This document shows positions 36,877 through 44,265 of a stretch of 64,000 nucleotides of DNA, one piece after another. The stretch's first letter is position 1. Each line of letters starts with the position of its first letter. A program made the position numbers and the translations under genes. The stretch lies in the NCBI RefSeq assembly GCF_019492055.1, contig NZ_JAICBX010000001.1, forward strand, positions 1,178,001 through 1,242,000, in the 5' to 3' direction. Under the pieces are notes generated by a model. It had not been told where the DNA came from, ran no database searches, and saw only the letters and a program-made list of their open reading frames with translations. Origin of the DNA: Flavimaribacter sediminis (GTDB taxonomy: Bacteria; Pseudomonadota; Alphaproteobacteria; Rhizobiales; Rhizobiaceae).

Positions 36877-37811
36877 CGGGACGCAAGCAGGCCGCCGTCG
36901 ACGCAGAGACCGGCGGTTTCCTGCGGCGCCAGGACTGTCAAAGCGCCGGGATGGGATTCAATCGTCACGCGGCTTGCCAGATCAAGAAGTTCTCCGTCGA
37001 TGAGGGCGACGCCGCTGTCCGCTACCTCGGGGAACTCCAGTTCGACCTTGTTTGCTGTTTCCTCATGTATGTCCGAATTCGATCGCCAGGAGCCGGCGGC
37101 AAGATCGGCCGCGAGAGACAGGTAGCTGGCGACGTCCAGCACGCCCGCTGTGTAAATGCCGAGTTTACCGCTGTTGGGATCATCGAAATACGGCAGGTGT
37201 CCGTCTCCGTATGGATTGTTGGATACGGACAGGTTGCTCAACAACTCATCACGCTCTCCACGTATGGTTTTGATTATTGTCCGCACCGTCGGCGGGTTGG
37301 CGACCTGAGAAGTAAAGGCCCGGAAACTCGCGAAGATTTTCGTCAGCCTGGAATCGAAATTATATTGATTGCGTTCCTCGACGAGCTGCGGATGCATGCC
37401 AATCGAATATTGATGAATGAAGGGTCTGCCGTTGGCTGTCGCCACATCGCAAGCGATGGGACGGCCGCCGGCAAGGGCCTGTATGGCTTCGTTGAGGTCC
37501 AGTGGTATGCGCAATCCCCGCGCAAAGAGATTCATTGTTCCGGCCGGCAGCACCGCCAGAGTCTTGCCGTTTTCCCAGCATTGAGCGGCGGCGGATGAAA
37601 TCGAGCCGTCGCCGCCTCCAACCAGAACGACATCCGCGTCGGATTTCACTGCCTCATCAAGCTTTTTCTGAAAATGATCGCCTGACGTCACGCATCCGGT
37701 CACGCCGTAACCAGCTTGGGAGAATTGTGTTTCGATGAGTTCTAGTATTTCGCCCGGTTCCAGCGTCTTCAGCGTACCGCTTCCACTATTGAGTATAGCC
37801 GCCAATTTCAT
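36873..37811 (-). CDS. diacylglycerol/lipid kinase catalytic-domain protein
   Basis: The 312-residue protein should phosphorylate a lipid alcohol with ATP at the membrane face. It opens with LAAILNSGSGT, and contains the nucleotide-binding GGGDGSISSAA (residues about 61-71) and AGTMNLFARGL (about 88-98), typical of the DAGKc fold (YegS/DgkB-like). The C-terminal beta domain is present. It lies 26 bp after the Crp-like gene and overlaps the DUF2254 gene, so it is cotranscribed with the stress regulators. Confidence 0.85.
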   Translation of the reverse strand: MKLAAILNSGSGTLKTLEPGEILELIETQFSQAGYGVTGCVTSGDHFQKKLDEAVKSDADVVLVGGGDGSISSAAAQCWENGKTLAVLPAGTMNLFARGLRIPLDLNEAIQALAGGRPIACDVATANGRPFIHQYSIGMHPQLVEERNQYNFDSRLTKIFASFRAFTSQVANPPTVRTIIKTIRGERDELLSNLSVSNNPYGDGHLPYFDDPNSGKLGIYTAGVLDVASYLSLAADLAAGSWRSNSDIHEETANKVELEFPEVADSGVALIDGELLDLASRVTIESHPGALTVLAPQETAGLCVDGGLLASR

Positions 37812-37837
37812 GGGTCACCTGTCAGATTGAGCTGAAT

Positions 37838-38599
37838 TCAGATGTATGGTCTGTCAGTCGTCGACGGAGGCGCCCAGTTGGCGATCGTCGAGAGTCCGTT
37901 TTCATCCCGTACCTTGCATTGCCCGCCTGTCCATTCGATGAGGTCGCGCGATACAAGTTTCCTGAGCGTCTTGTTCGTATGAACGACAGATAGGCCAAGT
38001 GTGTCGGCGACATGCTGCTGGGTGATGGGAATGGCGGTGTTCGACGAGACCAGCGCCCGAACAGCCTTTGCGCGTTTGTGCAAAAACAGAAGCAGGTATG
38101 CGGAGCGCTCAAGCGCGTTGCGTTGCCCCACGCTCAACAGATGTTCGTCGAGGATCGATTCTTCCCGGGCCGCTATCCACGTCAGATCGTAACTGAGTGA
38201 AGGAAACGACCGGAACAACTCCGACAGTCGTTCGCGCTCGAAGACGCACATGATCATCGGGGTGAGCGCCTCGATGGAATGCTGCATCTCTCCCATGAGT
38301 GTCCCCTGCAGACCGATCATGTCTCCGGGCAAGACATAGTTCAAGATTTGCCGGCGTCCGTCGTCGAGCATTTTGTAACGGAAACCCCAGCCGCTGAGGA
38401 GGGTATAGAGATGGGCGCTGTGAGACCCTTCAACGAGCACAGTCGAGCCCCTGTCCGAGATCAATTCTCCGGTCTTGAAACGCTTGACGAAATCCAGTTC
38501 CTTTTCGTCGAAACTCCTGAAAATCTCGAATTTCTTCAGCGGACATCTTGTGCAGGGTGTCCAGGCTGTCTTGACCTTGCCGTTGGTCTTTCCTGTCAT
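37838..38599 (-). CDS. Crp/Fnr-family transcriptional regulator
   Basis: The 253-residue protein has a cyclic-nucleotide-binding-like beta-barrel (residues about 20-140, VLVEGSHSAHLYTLLSGWGF) and a C-terminal winged helix with ITQQHVADTLGLSVVHTNKTLRKL. The start has CTRCPLKKFEIFRSF, with only two cysteines, so a full FNR-type iron-sulfur cluster is unlikely. The start chosen follows GAGCGAG. It is 25 bp after ecfG and 26 bp before the lipid kinase gene, so it is part of their operon. The effector is unknown. Confidence 0.87.
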   Translation of the reverse strand: MTGKTNGKVKTAWTPCTRCPLKKFEIFRSFDEKELDFVKRFKTGELISDRGSTVLVEGSHSAHLYTLLSGWGFRYKMLDDGRRQILNYVLPGDMIGLQGTLMGEMQHSIEALTPMIMCVFERERLSELFRSFPSLSYDLTWIAAREESILDEHLLSVGQRNALERSAYLLLFLHKRAKAVRALVSSNTAIPITQQHVADTLGLSVVHTNKTLRKLVSRDLIEWTGGQCKVRDENGLSTIANWAPPSTTDRPYI

Positions 38600-38624
38600 C
38601 TCGCTCAATATCTCCGACCGGCGA

Positions 38625-39191
38625 TCAGCTTTTGGCGAAGGCGCGATTGGTCGTCGCCATCGAATTCGCATCCGGACCGTAAGCGCCTTCGTCGTCGATG
38701 CTGAGAGCAACCAGTAGGCTGCTTCGAGCCCGGCTGACACGGCTCTTGATCGTGCCAATGGCGCATTCGCAGATACTAGCAGCTTCTTCATAGGAAAATC
38801 CCGAAGCGCCAACCAGAATAATGGCTTCACGCTGGTCATCGGGCAGCTTTTCGAGTGCCTTGCGGAAATCCTGCAGATCCAGCGAGCCATATTGCTCCGG
38901 ATGGACCGCGAGGCGTTCGGTCAATATGCCGTCGCGATCTTCCACCTCGCGCCCGCTTTTCCGCATTTGGCTATAAAAAGCGTTACGCAAAATCGTAAAC
39001 AGCCAGGCTTTCATGTTTGTGCCGGGCTCGAAGGATTCCTGTTTCGCCCAGGCCTTCAGAATCGTATCCTGCACAAGGTCGTCCGCGCTGCTTGCATCAC
39101 CGATCAGGGACATCGCGAAGGCGCGAAGGCTCGGCAGAGCAGACAACAAATCCCTCTTGAAACTGTAGTCAAGATTTTCTGTTGTGCTCAC
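38625..39191 (-). CDS. ecfG: EcfG-type RNA polymerase sigma factor
   Basis: EcfG is the master sigma factor of the alphaproteobacterial general stress response. In 188 residues I see sigma region 2 (DLVQDTILKAWAKQ with NMKAWLFTILRNAFYS) and region 4 (LPDDQREAIILVGASGFSYEEAA with TIKSRVSRAR). The start overlaps the nepR stop by four bases, the usual arrangement with its anti-sigma factor. Binding of NepR holds it inactive until phosphorylated PhyR takes NepR away. The operon promoter itself is of the EcfG type, which implies positive feedback. Confidence 0.93.
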   Translation of the reverse strand: MSTTENLDYSFKRDLLSALPSLRAFAMSLIGDASSADDLVQDTILKAWAKQESFEPGTNMKAWLFTILRNAFYSQMRKSGREVEDRDGILTERLAVHPEQYGSLDLQDFRKALEKLPDDQREAIILVGASGFSYEEAASICECAIGTIKSRVSRARSSLLVALSIDDEGAYGPDANSMATTNRAFAKS

Positions 39192-39382
39192 TTGCGATTT
39201 CCATCTTTTTGCGATGCTTCTGCAGCGTCGAGTTTCTCGAGAAGATCCAGAAAGCGGTCGGGTATCGTTTCCGTTTCGACCTCGTGATAAATCGTCCGCA
39301 GCTGTCTAGCGATCTCGCTGTTCGGATCGATTTCCCCGGAACCTAGACTCTGTGAATCTCCAGATGGTTTGTTTTTACTCAT
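39188..39382 (-). CDS. nepR: anti-sigma factor NepR
   Basis: The 64-residue protein binds and inhibits EcfG and is sequestered by phosphorylated PhyR. The central helix region NSEIARQLRTIYHEVETETIP followed by DRFLDLLEKLD is typical for NepR. The ATG at 39382 gives the usual length; longer frames upstream would cross the promoters. GGAGAG lies upstream. It shares a 160-bp control region with the divergent phyR. Confidence 0.92.
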   Translation of the reverse strand: MSKNKPSGDSQSLGSGEIDPNSEIARQLRTIYHEVETETIPDRFLDLLEKLDAAEASQKDGNRK

Positions 39383-39442
39383 CAATCTGCGTCTCTCCTG
39401 CGCTGCATAACCCGCAAAAACCCCGGTTTCGAATCGATTGGT

Positions 39443-39467
39443 AACGCCATACCCGTAAATTTGTTCC
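39443..39467 (-). promoter_or_regulatory. EcfG-type promoter of the nepR-ecfG operon
   Basis: The minus strand reads GGAAC, 16 bases, then CGTT. Exact match, 60 bp before the nepR ATG. Confidence 0.82.
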
Positions 39468-39474
39468 TTGCCCG

Positions 39475-39499
39475 GGAACTTTTTTTTGCTTTCCTCGTT
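39475..39499 (+). promoter_or_regulatory. EcfG-type promoter of phyR
   Basis: GGAAC, 16 bases (with a run of eight T), then CGTT. Exact match, 46 bp before the phyR ATG. Its -35 element lies seven bases from that of the divergent nepR promoter. Confidence 0.82.
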
Positions 39500-39545
39500 G
39501 ATACTCATCGTAAAGACCAATTACCCTTCATCAGGAGAGTCAAAC

Positions 39546-40340
39546 ATGTCATTGTCCACCCGCATCGCTCCCCACTTGCCGTTGCTGCGCCGATTTGCGC
39601 GAGCGTTCACCGGCTCGCAGACATCTGGCGATGCTTACGTGGAAGCAACGCTGGAAACGCTCATTGCGGATATTTCCGTTTTTCCGGACGCTTCGAGCGA
39701 TCGCGTTTCGCTTTATAAACTGTTCTGTCAGGCCTTTGGTTCCCTCGATGTGCAACTGGAGCCCAAAGCGTCGCCATTTGGCTGGGAACGGCGCGCGGCG
39801 GCCAACCTTGCGGCGGTTCAGCCGCTCGCACGGCAGGCGTTCCTTCTCGTGGCGGTTGAAGGATTTAGCGAAAGCGAAGCCGCGGAAATCATGAACACGG
39901 ACGAGGCAGGTATAGAAAAGCACCTCGATGAAGCCTCAGGGGACATCTCACGGCAGATTGCGACCGACGTGATGATAATCGAGGACGAACCTCTCATTGC
40001 CGTCGACATCGAACAGATCGTGCTCGAACTCGGACATTCCGTAACTGGTATTGCCAGGACCAAGGATGAGGCGATGAGCCTTTATCACCGGAGCAAGCCG
40101 AAGCTTGTGCTTGCAGATATACAGCTTGCTGACGGGAGTTCGGGTATCGACGCTGTCAATGAAATTCTGGCGGACGAGAGCATACCAGTCATATTTATCA
40201 CTGCTTTTCCAGAACGCCTGCTGACTGGCGAGCGTCCGGAACCTGCCTTCGTTGTAACGAAACCTTTCAGTCCTTCGATGGTAAAGGCGCTTATCAGCCA
40301 GGCGCTTTTCTTTGACGAAAGAGCGGAAGCTGCGGCGTGA
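39546..40340 (+). CDS. phyR: response regulator PhyR with sigma-like domain
   Basis: The 264-residue protein is the anti-anti-sigma switch: when phosphorylated it exposes an EcfG-like domain that binds NepR. The N-terminal sigma-like domain (about 1-135) has region-2 and region-4-like helices (LLRRFARAFTGS; QAFLLVAVEGFSESEAAEIM). The receiver domain starts near VMIIEDEPLIAVDIE and has the phospho-acceptor Asp in LVLADIQLADG and Lys in VVTKPFSPSM. Start at 39546 with CAGGAGAG upstream. It is divergent from nepR and carries its own EcfG-type promoter. Confidence 0.94.
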   Translation: MSLSTRIAPHLPLLRRFARAFTGSQTSGDAYVEATLETLIADISVFPDASSDRVSLYKLFCQAFGSLDVQLEPKASPFGWERRAAANLAAVQPLARQAFLLVAVEGFSESEAAEIMNTDEAGIEKHLDEASGDISRQIATDVMIIEDEPLIAVDIEQIVLELGHSVTGIARTKDEAMSLYHRSKPKLVLADIQLADGSSGIDAVNEILADESIPVIFITAFPERLLTGERPEPAFVVTKPFSPSMVKALISQALFFDERAEAAA

Positions 40341-40361
40341 TCAAACAGTGATGCAATGGTT

Positions 40362-40386
40362 GGAACCATTCCTTGTCACCACTGTT
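40362..40386 (+). promoter_or_regulatory. possible EcfG promoter before the HWE kinase gene
   Basis: GGAAC, 16 bases, then TGTT, one mismatch. It is 155 bp before the ATG, farther than other sites in the cluster. Confidence 0.4.
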
Positions 40387-40540
40387 TAACGTGCAAGATG
40401 TGCGCCTGTCGGAAAACTATGTGTTGTTCACCAGTTTGCCGGTTGTAGTCACGGTTTCTCAGCGATTTGCATCGCTTGCGAGCCAATCATGACGGATCCT
40501 GTCAATCGCTCCGACAGGCCACACGTAATGTAGCATCCGG

Positions 40541-41560
40541 ATGGACAAGCCATTGACCCGCTGGCGGAAATCAAACCAGGAAGACAGCACCGTTCAACGC
40601 TATCTTGTCGCGGCTATGGAAGAGTCGGGGCTGTGCATCGCCATACAGAACCAGGACCTTGAATATCTTCAGATAATGAATATGCCGAGCCGCTGGAAAG
40701 CAGCTCTCGACCAAGAGCCGGACGACGCCTCGATTTTCGGCGCGGAGTTCGCCGGTCGGCTGGCCAAGGTCAAGGCTGAGGCTTTGAAAGGTGGAGAAAC
40801 GAAAACACTGGAGATGATGCTTGAGGGAGATCTCGCCTATGAGTTCGAAATCAAGCCGTTTATCGCCGGTGACGGCTCCACCTATCTGCAGACGATCATT
40901 CGCGACATTTCGCTGAAAAAGTCGACGGAACGCATTACGGTGTCCTTGCTTCGCGAAGTCAGCCACAGATCAAAGAACCTTCTTGCGATAATCCAGAGCA
41001 TAGCCACCCAAACCGCCAGGCACAGCGATACGCTCGATACATATCTGCGTCGGTTTCGGGGTCGGCTGTATTCACTGGCGCGCGCTCAGGATCTGATTAC
41101 AGATTCCGACTGGAAAGGCGCGATGCTGAAGGATCTTATTCACAATCAGGCGCAGAGTTACTTTCCAGATGACAATAAGGCCATAGTTTTCACCGGCGAA
41201 AACATATTGTTGTCGCCAAGCGCTTCGCTGTATCTCGGTTTGGCGTTGCATGAACTCATCGTTCAAGCCGCTTCACGCCGCTTTATATCGAATGGCGCAC
41301 AGAGTATCGCCGTGAACCTCGAACGTTATAAGAGCAAAGGCGCAGAAACCGCTCCGCATGCTCATCTTGTATGGCGTGAAAATTACGCAGGGGCTCCACA
41401 CATTGGAATGGTGAACGATCAACCTTCGGATCGCATGGAGTTCGAGCAAATGCTGTTGGAGAAGATCGTTCCCGCCTCCCTGAATGGCACAGCGTCTTTC
41501 GACGCCGGTGATAATTCAGTCGAGTATGAGATTACATTCCCTGTAAGCAGCCAGAAATAG
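40541..41560 (+). CDS. HWE-type histidine kinase, likely input of the PhyR pathway
   Basis: The 339-residue protein has a PAS-like region (about 15-125) and a HisKA_2/HWE phosphoacceptor helix with His142 in LREVSHRSKNLLAIIQSIA. The ATPase part has LALHELIVQAASRR where HWE kinases have HELATNA: the Asn that binds Mg-ATP is replaced by Gln242, and the later Gly-rich box is not visible. It may therefore have low or no kinase activity and act as a phosphatase or regulator. Its location next to phyR fits a PhyK-type partner. No membrane segment is seen. Confidence 0.85.
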   Translation: MDKPLTRWRKSNQEDSTVQRYLVAAMEESGLCIAIQNQDLEYLQIMNMPSRWKAALDQEPDDASIFGAEFAGRLAKVKAEALKGGETKTLEMMLEGDLAYEFEIKPFIAGDGSTYLQTIIRDISLKKSTERITVSLLREVSHRSKNLLAIIQSIATQTARHSDTLDTYLRRFRGRLYSLARAQDLITDSDWKGAMLKDLIHNQAQSYFPDDNKAIVFTGENILLSPSASLYLGLALHELIVQAASRRFISNGAQSIAVNLERYKSKGAETAPHAHLVWRENYAGAPHIGMVNDQPSDRMEFEQMLLEKIVPASLNGTASFDAGDNSVEYEITFPVSSQK

Positions 41561-41561
41561 A

Positions 41562-41594
41562 AACAGCGCCGCTCGATGGAGCGGCGCTGTTTTG
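41562..41594. terminator. bidirectional terminator between HWE kinase and csbD genes
   Basis: AACAGCGCCGCTC pairs perfectly with GAGCGGCGCTGTT around GATG, then TTTTGTTTC follows. Confidence 0.8.
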
Positions 41595-41612
41595 TTTCTT
41601 GCTTTTTTTTAG

Positions 41613-41816
41613 TCAGGCGCGAGTGAGCCAGGTTTCGATCTCACGGTCGATCTCGTCGACCGACTTGCCGTAACGCTCCTGCAGCTTGCCCTGGAGCTGT
41701 TTGCGGTTGCCTGCGATATAGTCGATGTCGCTGTCGGTGAGCTTGCCCCATTCCTTCTGGACCTTGCCCTTGACCTGTTCCCAATTGCCTTCGATCTGGT
41801 TCCAGTTCATTTTCAA
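41613..41816 (-). CDS. CsbD-family stress protein
   Basis: The 67-residue protein is a CsbD-like protein, widely induced in stress but of unknown function. It has the family text WNQIEGNWEQVKGKVQKEWG and a second half DIDYIAGNRKQLQGKLQERYG. It has an EcfG-type promoter (exact, 17-base spacer) 60 bp upstream. GGAAAGGAAA lies just before the ATG. Confidence 0.92.
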   Translation of the reverse strand: MKMNWNQIEGNWEQVKGKVQKEWGKLTDSDIDYIAGNRKQLQGKLQERYGKSVDEIDREIETWLTRA

Positions 41817-41875
41817 TTTCCTTTCCTGAAAGAGTTTTTACATAAGACGCTGACGTCTGATGCGTCTGACCTGTA

Positions 41876-41901
41876 AACGCGGCTACGGCGTATTCCGTTC
41901 C
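41876..41901 (-). promoter_or_regulatory. EcfG-type promoter of csbD
   Basis: The minus strand reads GGAAC, 17 bases, then CGTT. Exact match with the longer allowed spacer. Confidence 0.75.
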
Positions 41902-42030
41902 AAGGCGGGATGGTTTCTTCGAAAGCTTGCGCCTGAAAAGCCAAGCCCCGCTGCAGTGTGCAGCGGGGTAAAAACCGGATAGATGGGTTCGGAGAAACTT
42001 TCCCGAGATCAAAAGAAGTTCTGCTTAGTT

Positions 42031-42237
42031 TTACCTCAGGCCGAAAACAAGCAGTAGAAGAACCACGATCACAATCGCGCCGGCGATACCCGCTGTCCGC
42101 CAATGATTGGCGCCGGGATGTGGACTATGGTCGGTGTTTGGCAGGGCGTTCGGAAGGCTGGTTTCCTGAGTTTGTTTCAGATCGGCTTCCGCTTCAGCTT
42201 TTGGAACATTCCTTTCGTCACTCAAATCAACCTCCAT
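42031..42237 (-). CDS. small single-pass membrane protein
   Basis: The 68-residue protein has a polar acidic N-terminal part and one C-terminal hydrophobic helix (TAGIAGAIVIVVLLLLVFG), so it is a tail-anchored membrane protein. No known domain is visible. An exact EcfG-type promoter lies 18 bp upstream. AATGGAGGTT lies at the start. Confidence 0.68.
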   Translation of the reverse strand: MEVDLSDERNVPKAEAEADLKQTQETSLPNALPNTDHSPHPGANHWRTAGIAGAIVIVVLLLLVFGLR

Positions 42238-42254
42238 TTAGCTCGTAATTTTGA

Positions 42255-42279
42255 AACGCGCAGCTTCCAGAACAGTTCC
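42255..42279 (-). promoter_or_regulatory. EcfG-type promoter of the 68-residue protein gene
   Basis: The minus strand reads GGAAC, 16 bases, then CGTT. Exact match. Confidence 0.75.
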
Positions 42280-42386
42280 ATGAGGCTTCCGAGTCGATGT
42301 GTTGATCCGAAGCAGAGAAAGAATGTGAGTTTTATACAGCGAACGACGCGTGTGGCAGAAAACAGGGAAAAGTATGAAGATGTTTT

Positions 42387-42411
42387 GGAACTTGGAGCGT
42401 TTCCTGACGTT
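42387..42411 (+). promoter_or_regulatory. EcfG-type promoter of the 82-residue membrane protein gene
   Basis: GGAAC, 16 bases, then CGTT. Exact match, 33 bp before the ATG. Confidence 0.75.
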
Positions 42412-42443
42412 TACGCACAGACAGAGGAACACAAGGAAAAGTT

Positions 42444-42692
42444 ATGTCGGAGAAATTGACCGGACGCGAAGCAAAACAGGGAGATCGCAGTCCCAGCCTG
42501 ATCAAAGCCCTCTTGATTGGCCTGGCGGCGGCGGCCGTCGTGTGGGTTGGCGTGGAAATTTACGGATACGCATTGCAGGACGATACTGCGCAGTTGGAGG
42601 AACTGACCGACGTGCAAGACAAACCTTCCGATACGATGTCCACCGGAAGCGTAGAGCGTACCTCGACACAAACGCAGGATCAGACTGACTGA
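42444..42692 (+). CDS. small single-pass membrane protein
   Basis: The 82-residue protein has one hydrophobic helix (residues about 20-44, ALLIGLAAAAVVWVGVEIY) between a basic N-terminus and an acidic, Ser/Thr/Gln-rich C-terminus. By the positive-inside rule the C-terminus would lie in the periplasm. AAGGAAAAG lies before the ATG. The exact EcfG-type promoter ties it to the general stress response. Function unknown. Confidence 0.7.
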   Translation: MSEKLTGREAKQGDRSPSLIKALLIGLAAAAVVWVGVEIYGYALQDDTAQLEELTDVQDKPSDTMSTGSVERTSTQTQDQTD

Positions 42693-42725
42693 CTGAAAGT
42701 CGGCAATCGGTCACCAGGCGATTGG

Positions 42726-43241
42726 TCAGGTCGGCGATCTTCGAAAGAGACTGAGCGCGATAAGACTTACCCCGTTGGAGATGAGTTCTATCGCCAACAT
42801 TACGCCGAGGAGAACCGTCGCCGCTTCCTGGAAATTGGTGAAAATAAGGATCGCAAGAACGATCGACACCAGGCCGGAGATCAGGATCAGCGGAAAATAG
42901 CGCGCCCGCCTGATTTGGTATGCGGTAATCAATTTGGAGATGCCCGCCGCCGCGATCAGAACGCTGAGGACCAGCGTAAGGGAAATCACGCCCGAAAACG
43001 GATTGCTGAGCAGGGAAATACCGGCCAGCAAAGCCAGCACGCCGATCAGCCCGGCCCATAGCGAAGCGCCGCGACCTTGCTCGCGAAAGGCCGAAATAAC
43101 CTGCAAGACGCCGACGATAATGAAAATCCAGCCGATAAGTCTTTCGGCTGCAAAGGTCGCCGCCAACGGGTTGAGAAGGGCGACAAGCCCACCGACGATA
43201 GAGATAACGCCAACAATCAGCCAAAGCATCCAGTTCTTCAT
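42726..43241 (-). CDS. HdeD-family acid-resistance membrane protein
   Basis: The 171-residue inner-membrane protein has six hydrophobic helices arranged as three repeats, with NPLAATFAAERLIGWIF-like text, which matches the HdeD/DUF308 family. Family members take part in acid and membrane stress. I could not find an EcfG-type promoter in front of it, unlike most of its neighbours. It is on the opposite strand to the 82-residue protein gene and ends close to its stop. Confidence 0.88.
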   Translation of the reverse strand: MKNWMLWLIVGVISIVGGLVALLNPLAATFAAERLIGWIFIIVGVLQVISAFREQGRGASLWAGLIGVLALLAGISLLSNPFSGVISLTLVLSVLIAAAGISKLITAYQIRRARYFPLILISGLVSIVLAILIFTNFQEAATVLLGVMLAIELISNGVSLIALSLFRRSPT

Positions 43242-43316
43242 CGCTTTTCCCCCGAATGACCAGATTCGTCCAAGAGTAACATCTCGAGCGGGAAGCAGGA
43301 AGAAACAACGATACTA

Positions 43317-43493
43317 TCAGTTCTTCGGAACGACTTTTGGACGCAAGTGGCGCCTCTGCGCGGCGATACGGAATAGCGCGTTTGCCGCGCCGTAGCTGTC
43401 GTAAACGCCTCGACGTTCCACAATTTCGAAGAAGAAGCTTTCGCGCTCCGTGTTGATGATGATGTTGATTTCGTTCGGCCGCCACAACGCGAC
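43317..43493 (-). pseudogene. 3-dehydroshikimate dehydratase (quiC-like), C-terminal remnant
   Basis: On the minus strand a 58-residue fragment reads WRPNEINIIINTERESFFFE, then IVERRGVYDSYGAANALFRI and a stop. This matches the very C-terminal part of the bifunctional sugar-phosphate-isomerase/4-hydroxyphenylpyruvate-dioxygenase-like 3-dehydroshikimate dehydratase. All of the rest, several hundred residues, is missing. It is joined in another frame to the shikimate dehydrogenase remnant, as in an operon that was deleted across the middle. Confidence 0.7.
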
Positions 43494-44085
43494 ATCCTTG
43501 CAACATCGGTCGCTAGACCTGTGAATAAGTCAAAAGTCCGAACAGCCTGAAACACGGCCATCCCTGCGCCCGAGAGCGTTCTGCAACCACGCAACCTTGC
43601 GACCCGTAGCAACTCGGACTCGAGTGGAAAATTCGCAATGTTCGCGCCCCACATTTTCGGACGGTTGAGCGCCTCGGGAAGGGGAAGGCCGGGCAGGTTC
43701 GCCATGCCGACCGGAGTAGCGTTCACAATCCCGTCCGCAGTGCCGGCTGCTTGTCCTAGATCATCCACCGCCAACGCCCGTCCGGGGCCATGTCGAAGGT
43801 TGAGCGATGCCGCCAAAGCTGCGGCTTTTGACGCGTCCGCATCGGCAACCATCCGTTTTTCCACATGGCGGTCCGCCAGGGCATGCGCCACTGCGGCTGC
43901 TGCGCCGCCGGCGCCGAGCAATAGCACTGCGCTGCGCCGTAAATCGTTCATGTTGCGGCGAAAGTTCTCGGAGAACCCCCATAGATCTGATCTGTATTGT
44001 GTCCAAAACCTTCCGTCTCGTGCAAGGCGGGCGTTCGCGATAGTTGAATGCCACGGCCAACGAGCCTGATTAGCACCGACCGCCG
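43494..44085 (-). pseudogene. shikimate dehydrogenase remnant, deleted and frameshifted
   Basis: The N-terminal piece (VGRGIQLSRTPALHETEG, then GHNTD) is present, but about 60 residues between these two motifs are missing. A frame change follows, and then the NAD(P)-binding domain continues in another frame with VLLLGAGGAAAAVAHALAD and IVNATPVGMANLPGLPLPEA to FQAVRTFDLFTG. The gene is plainly inactive. Together with the dehydratase remnant it points to a lost quinate/shikimate catabolic operon beside the surviving TetR regulator. Confidence 0.8.
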
Positions 44086-44177
44086 GTTGCGCGTCGCGCC
44101 AGTCACGTCCTGATTGATCCTGGCACCCTCGATGACCAAGTCTGCTCCACCCATCCTCGCAAGGAGGCCCGTTATGT

Positions 44178-44217
44178 ACTGTTTCGTTAAATTTATAACG
44201 CATTTGTACTAAACAGT
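44178..44217. promoter_or_regulatory. nested inverted repeats, candidate TetR operator
   Basis: ACTGTTT (44178) and AAACAGT (44211) form an outer inverted repeat. CGTTA (44185) and TAACG (44196) form an inner one around AATTTA. The site lies 49 bp before the TetR start, between it and the divergent pseudogenes. Confidence 0.5.
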
Positions 44218-44265
44218 TAAAACAAACAATTGGCGAAGCGCGGCAAAGGACTGTAGAAGAGGGGT

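Noticed and set aside
43242-43316. EcfG-type promoter before the HdeD gene
   Set aside because: A search for GGAAC and CGTT with 16-17 bases between them gave no acceptable match here.
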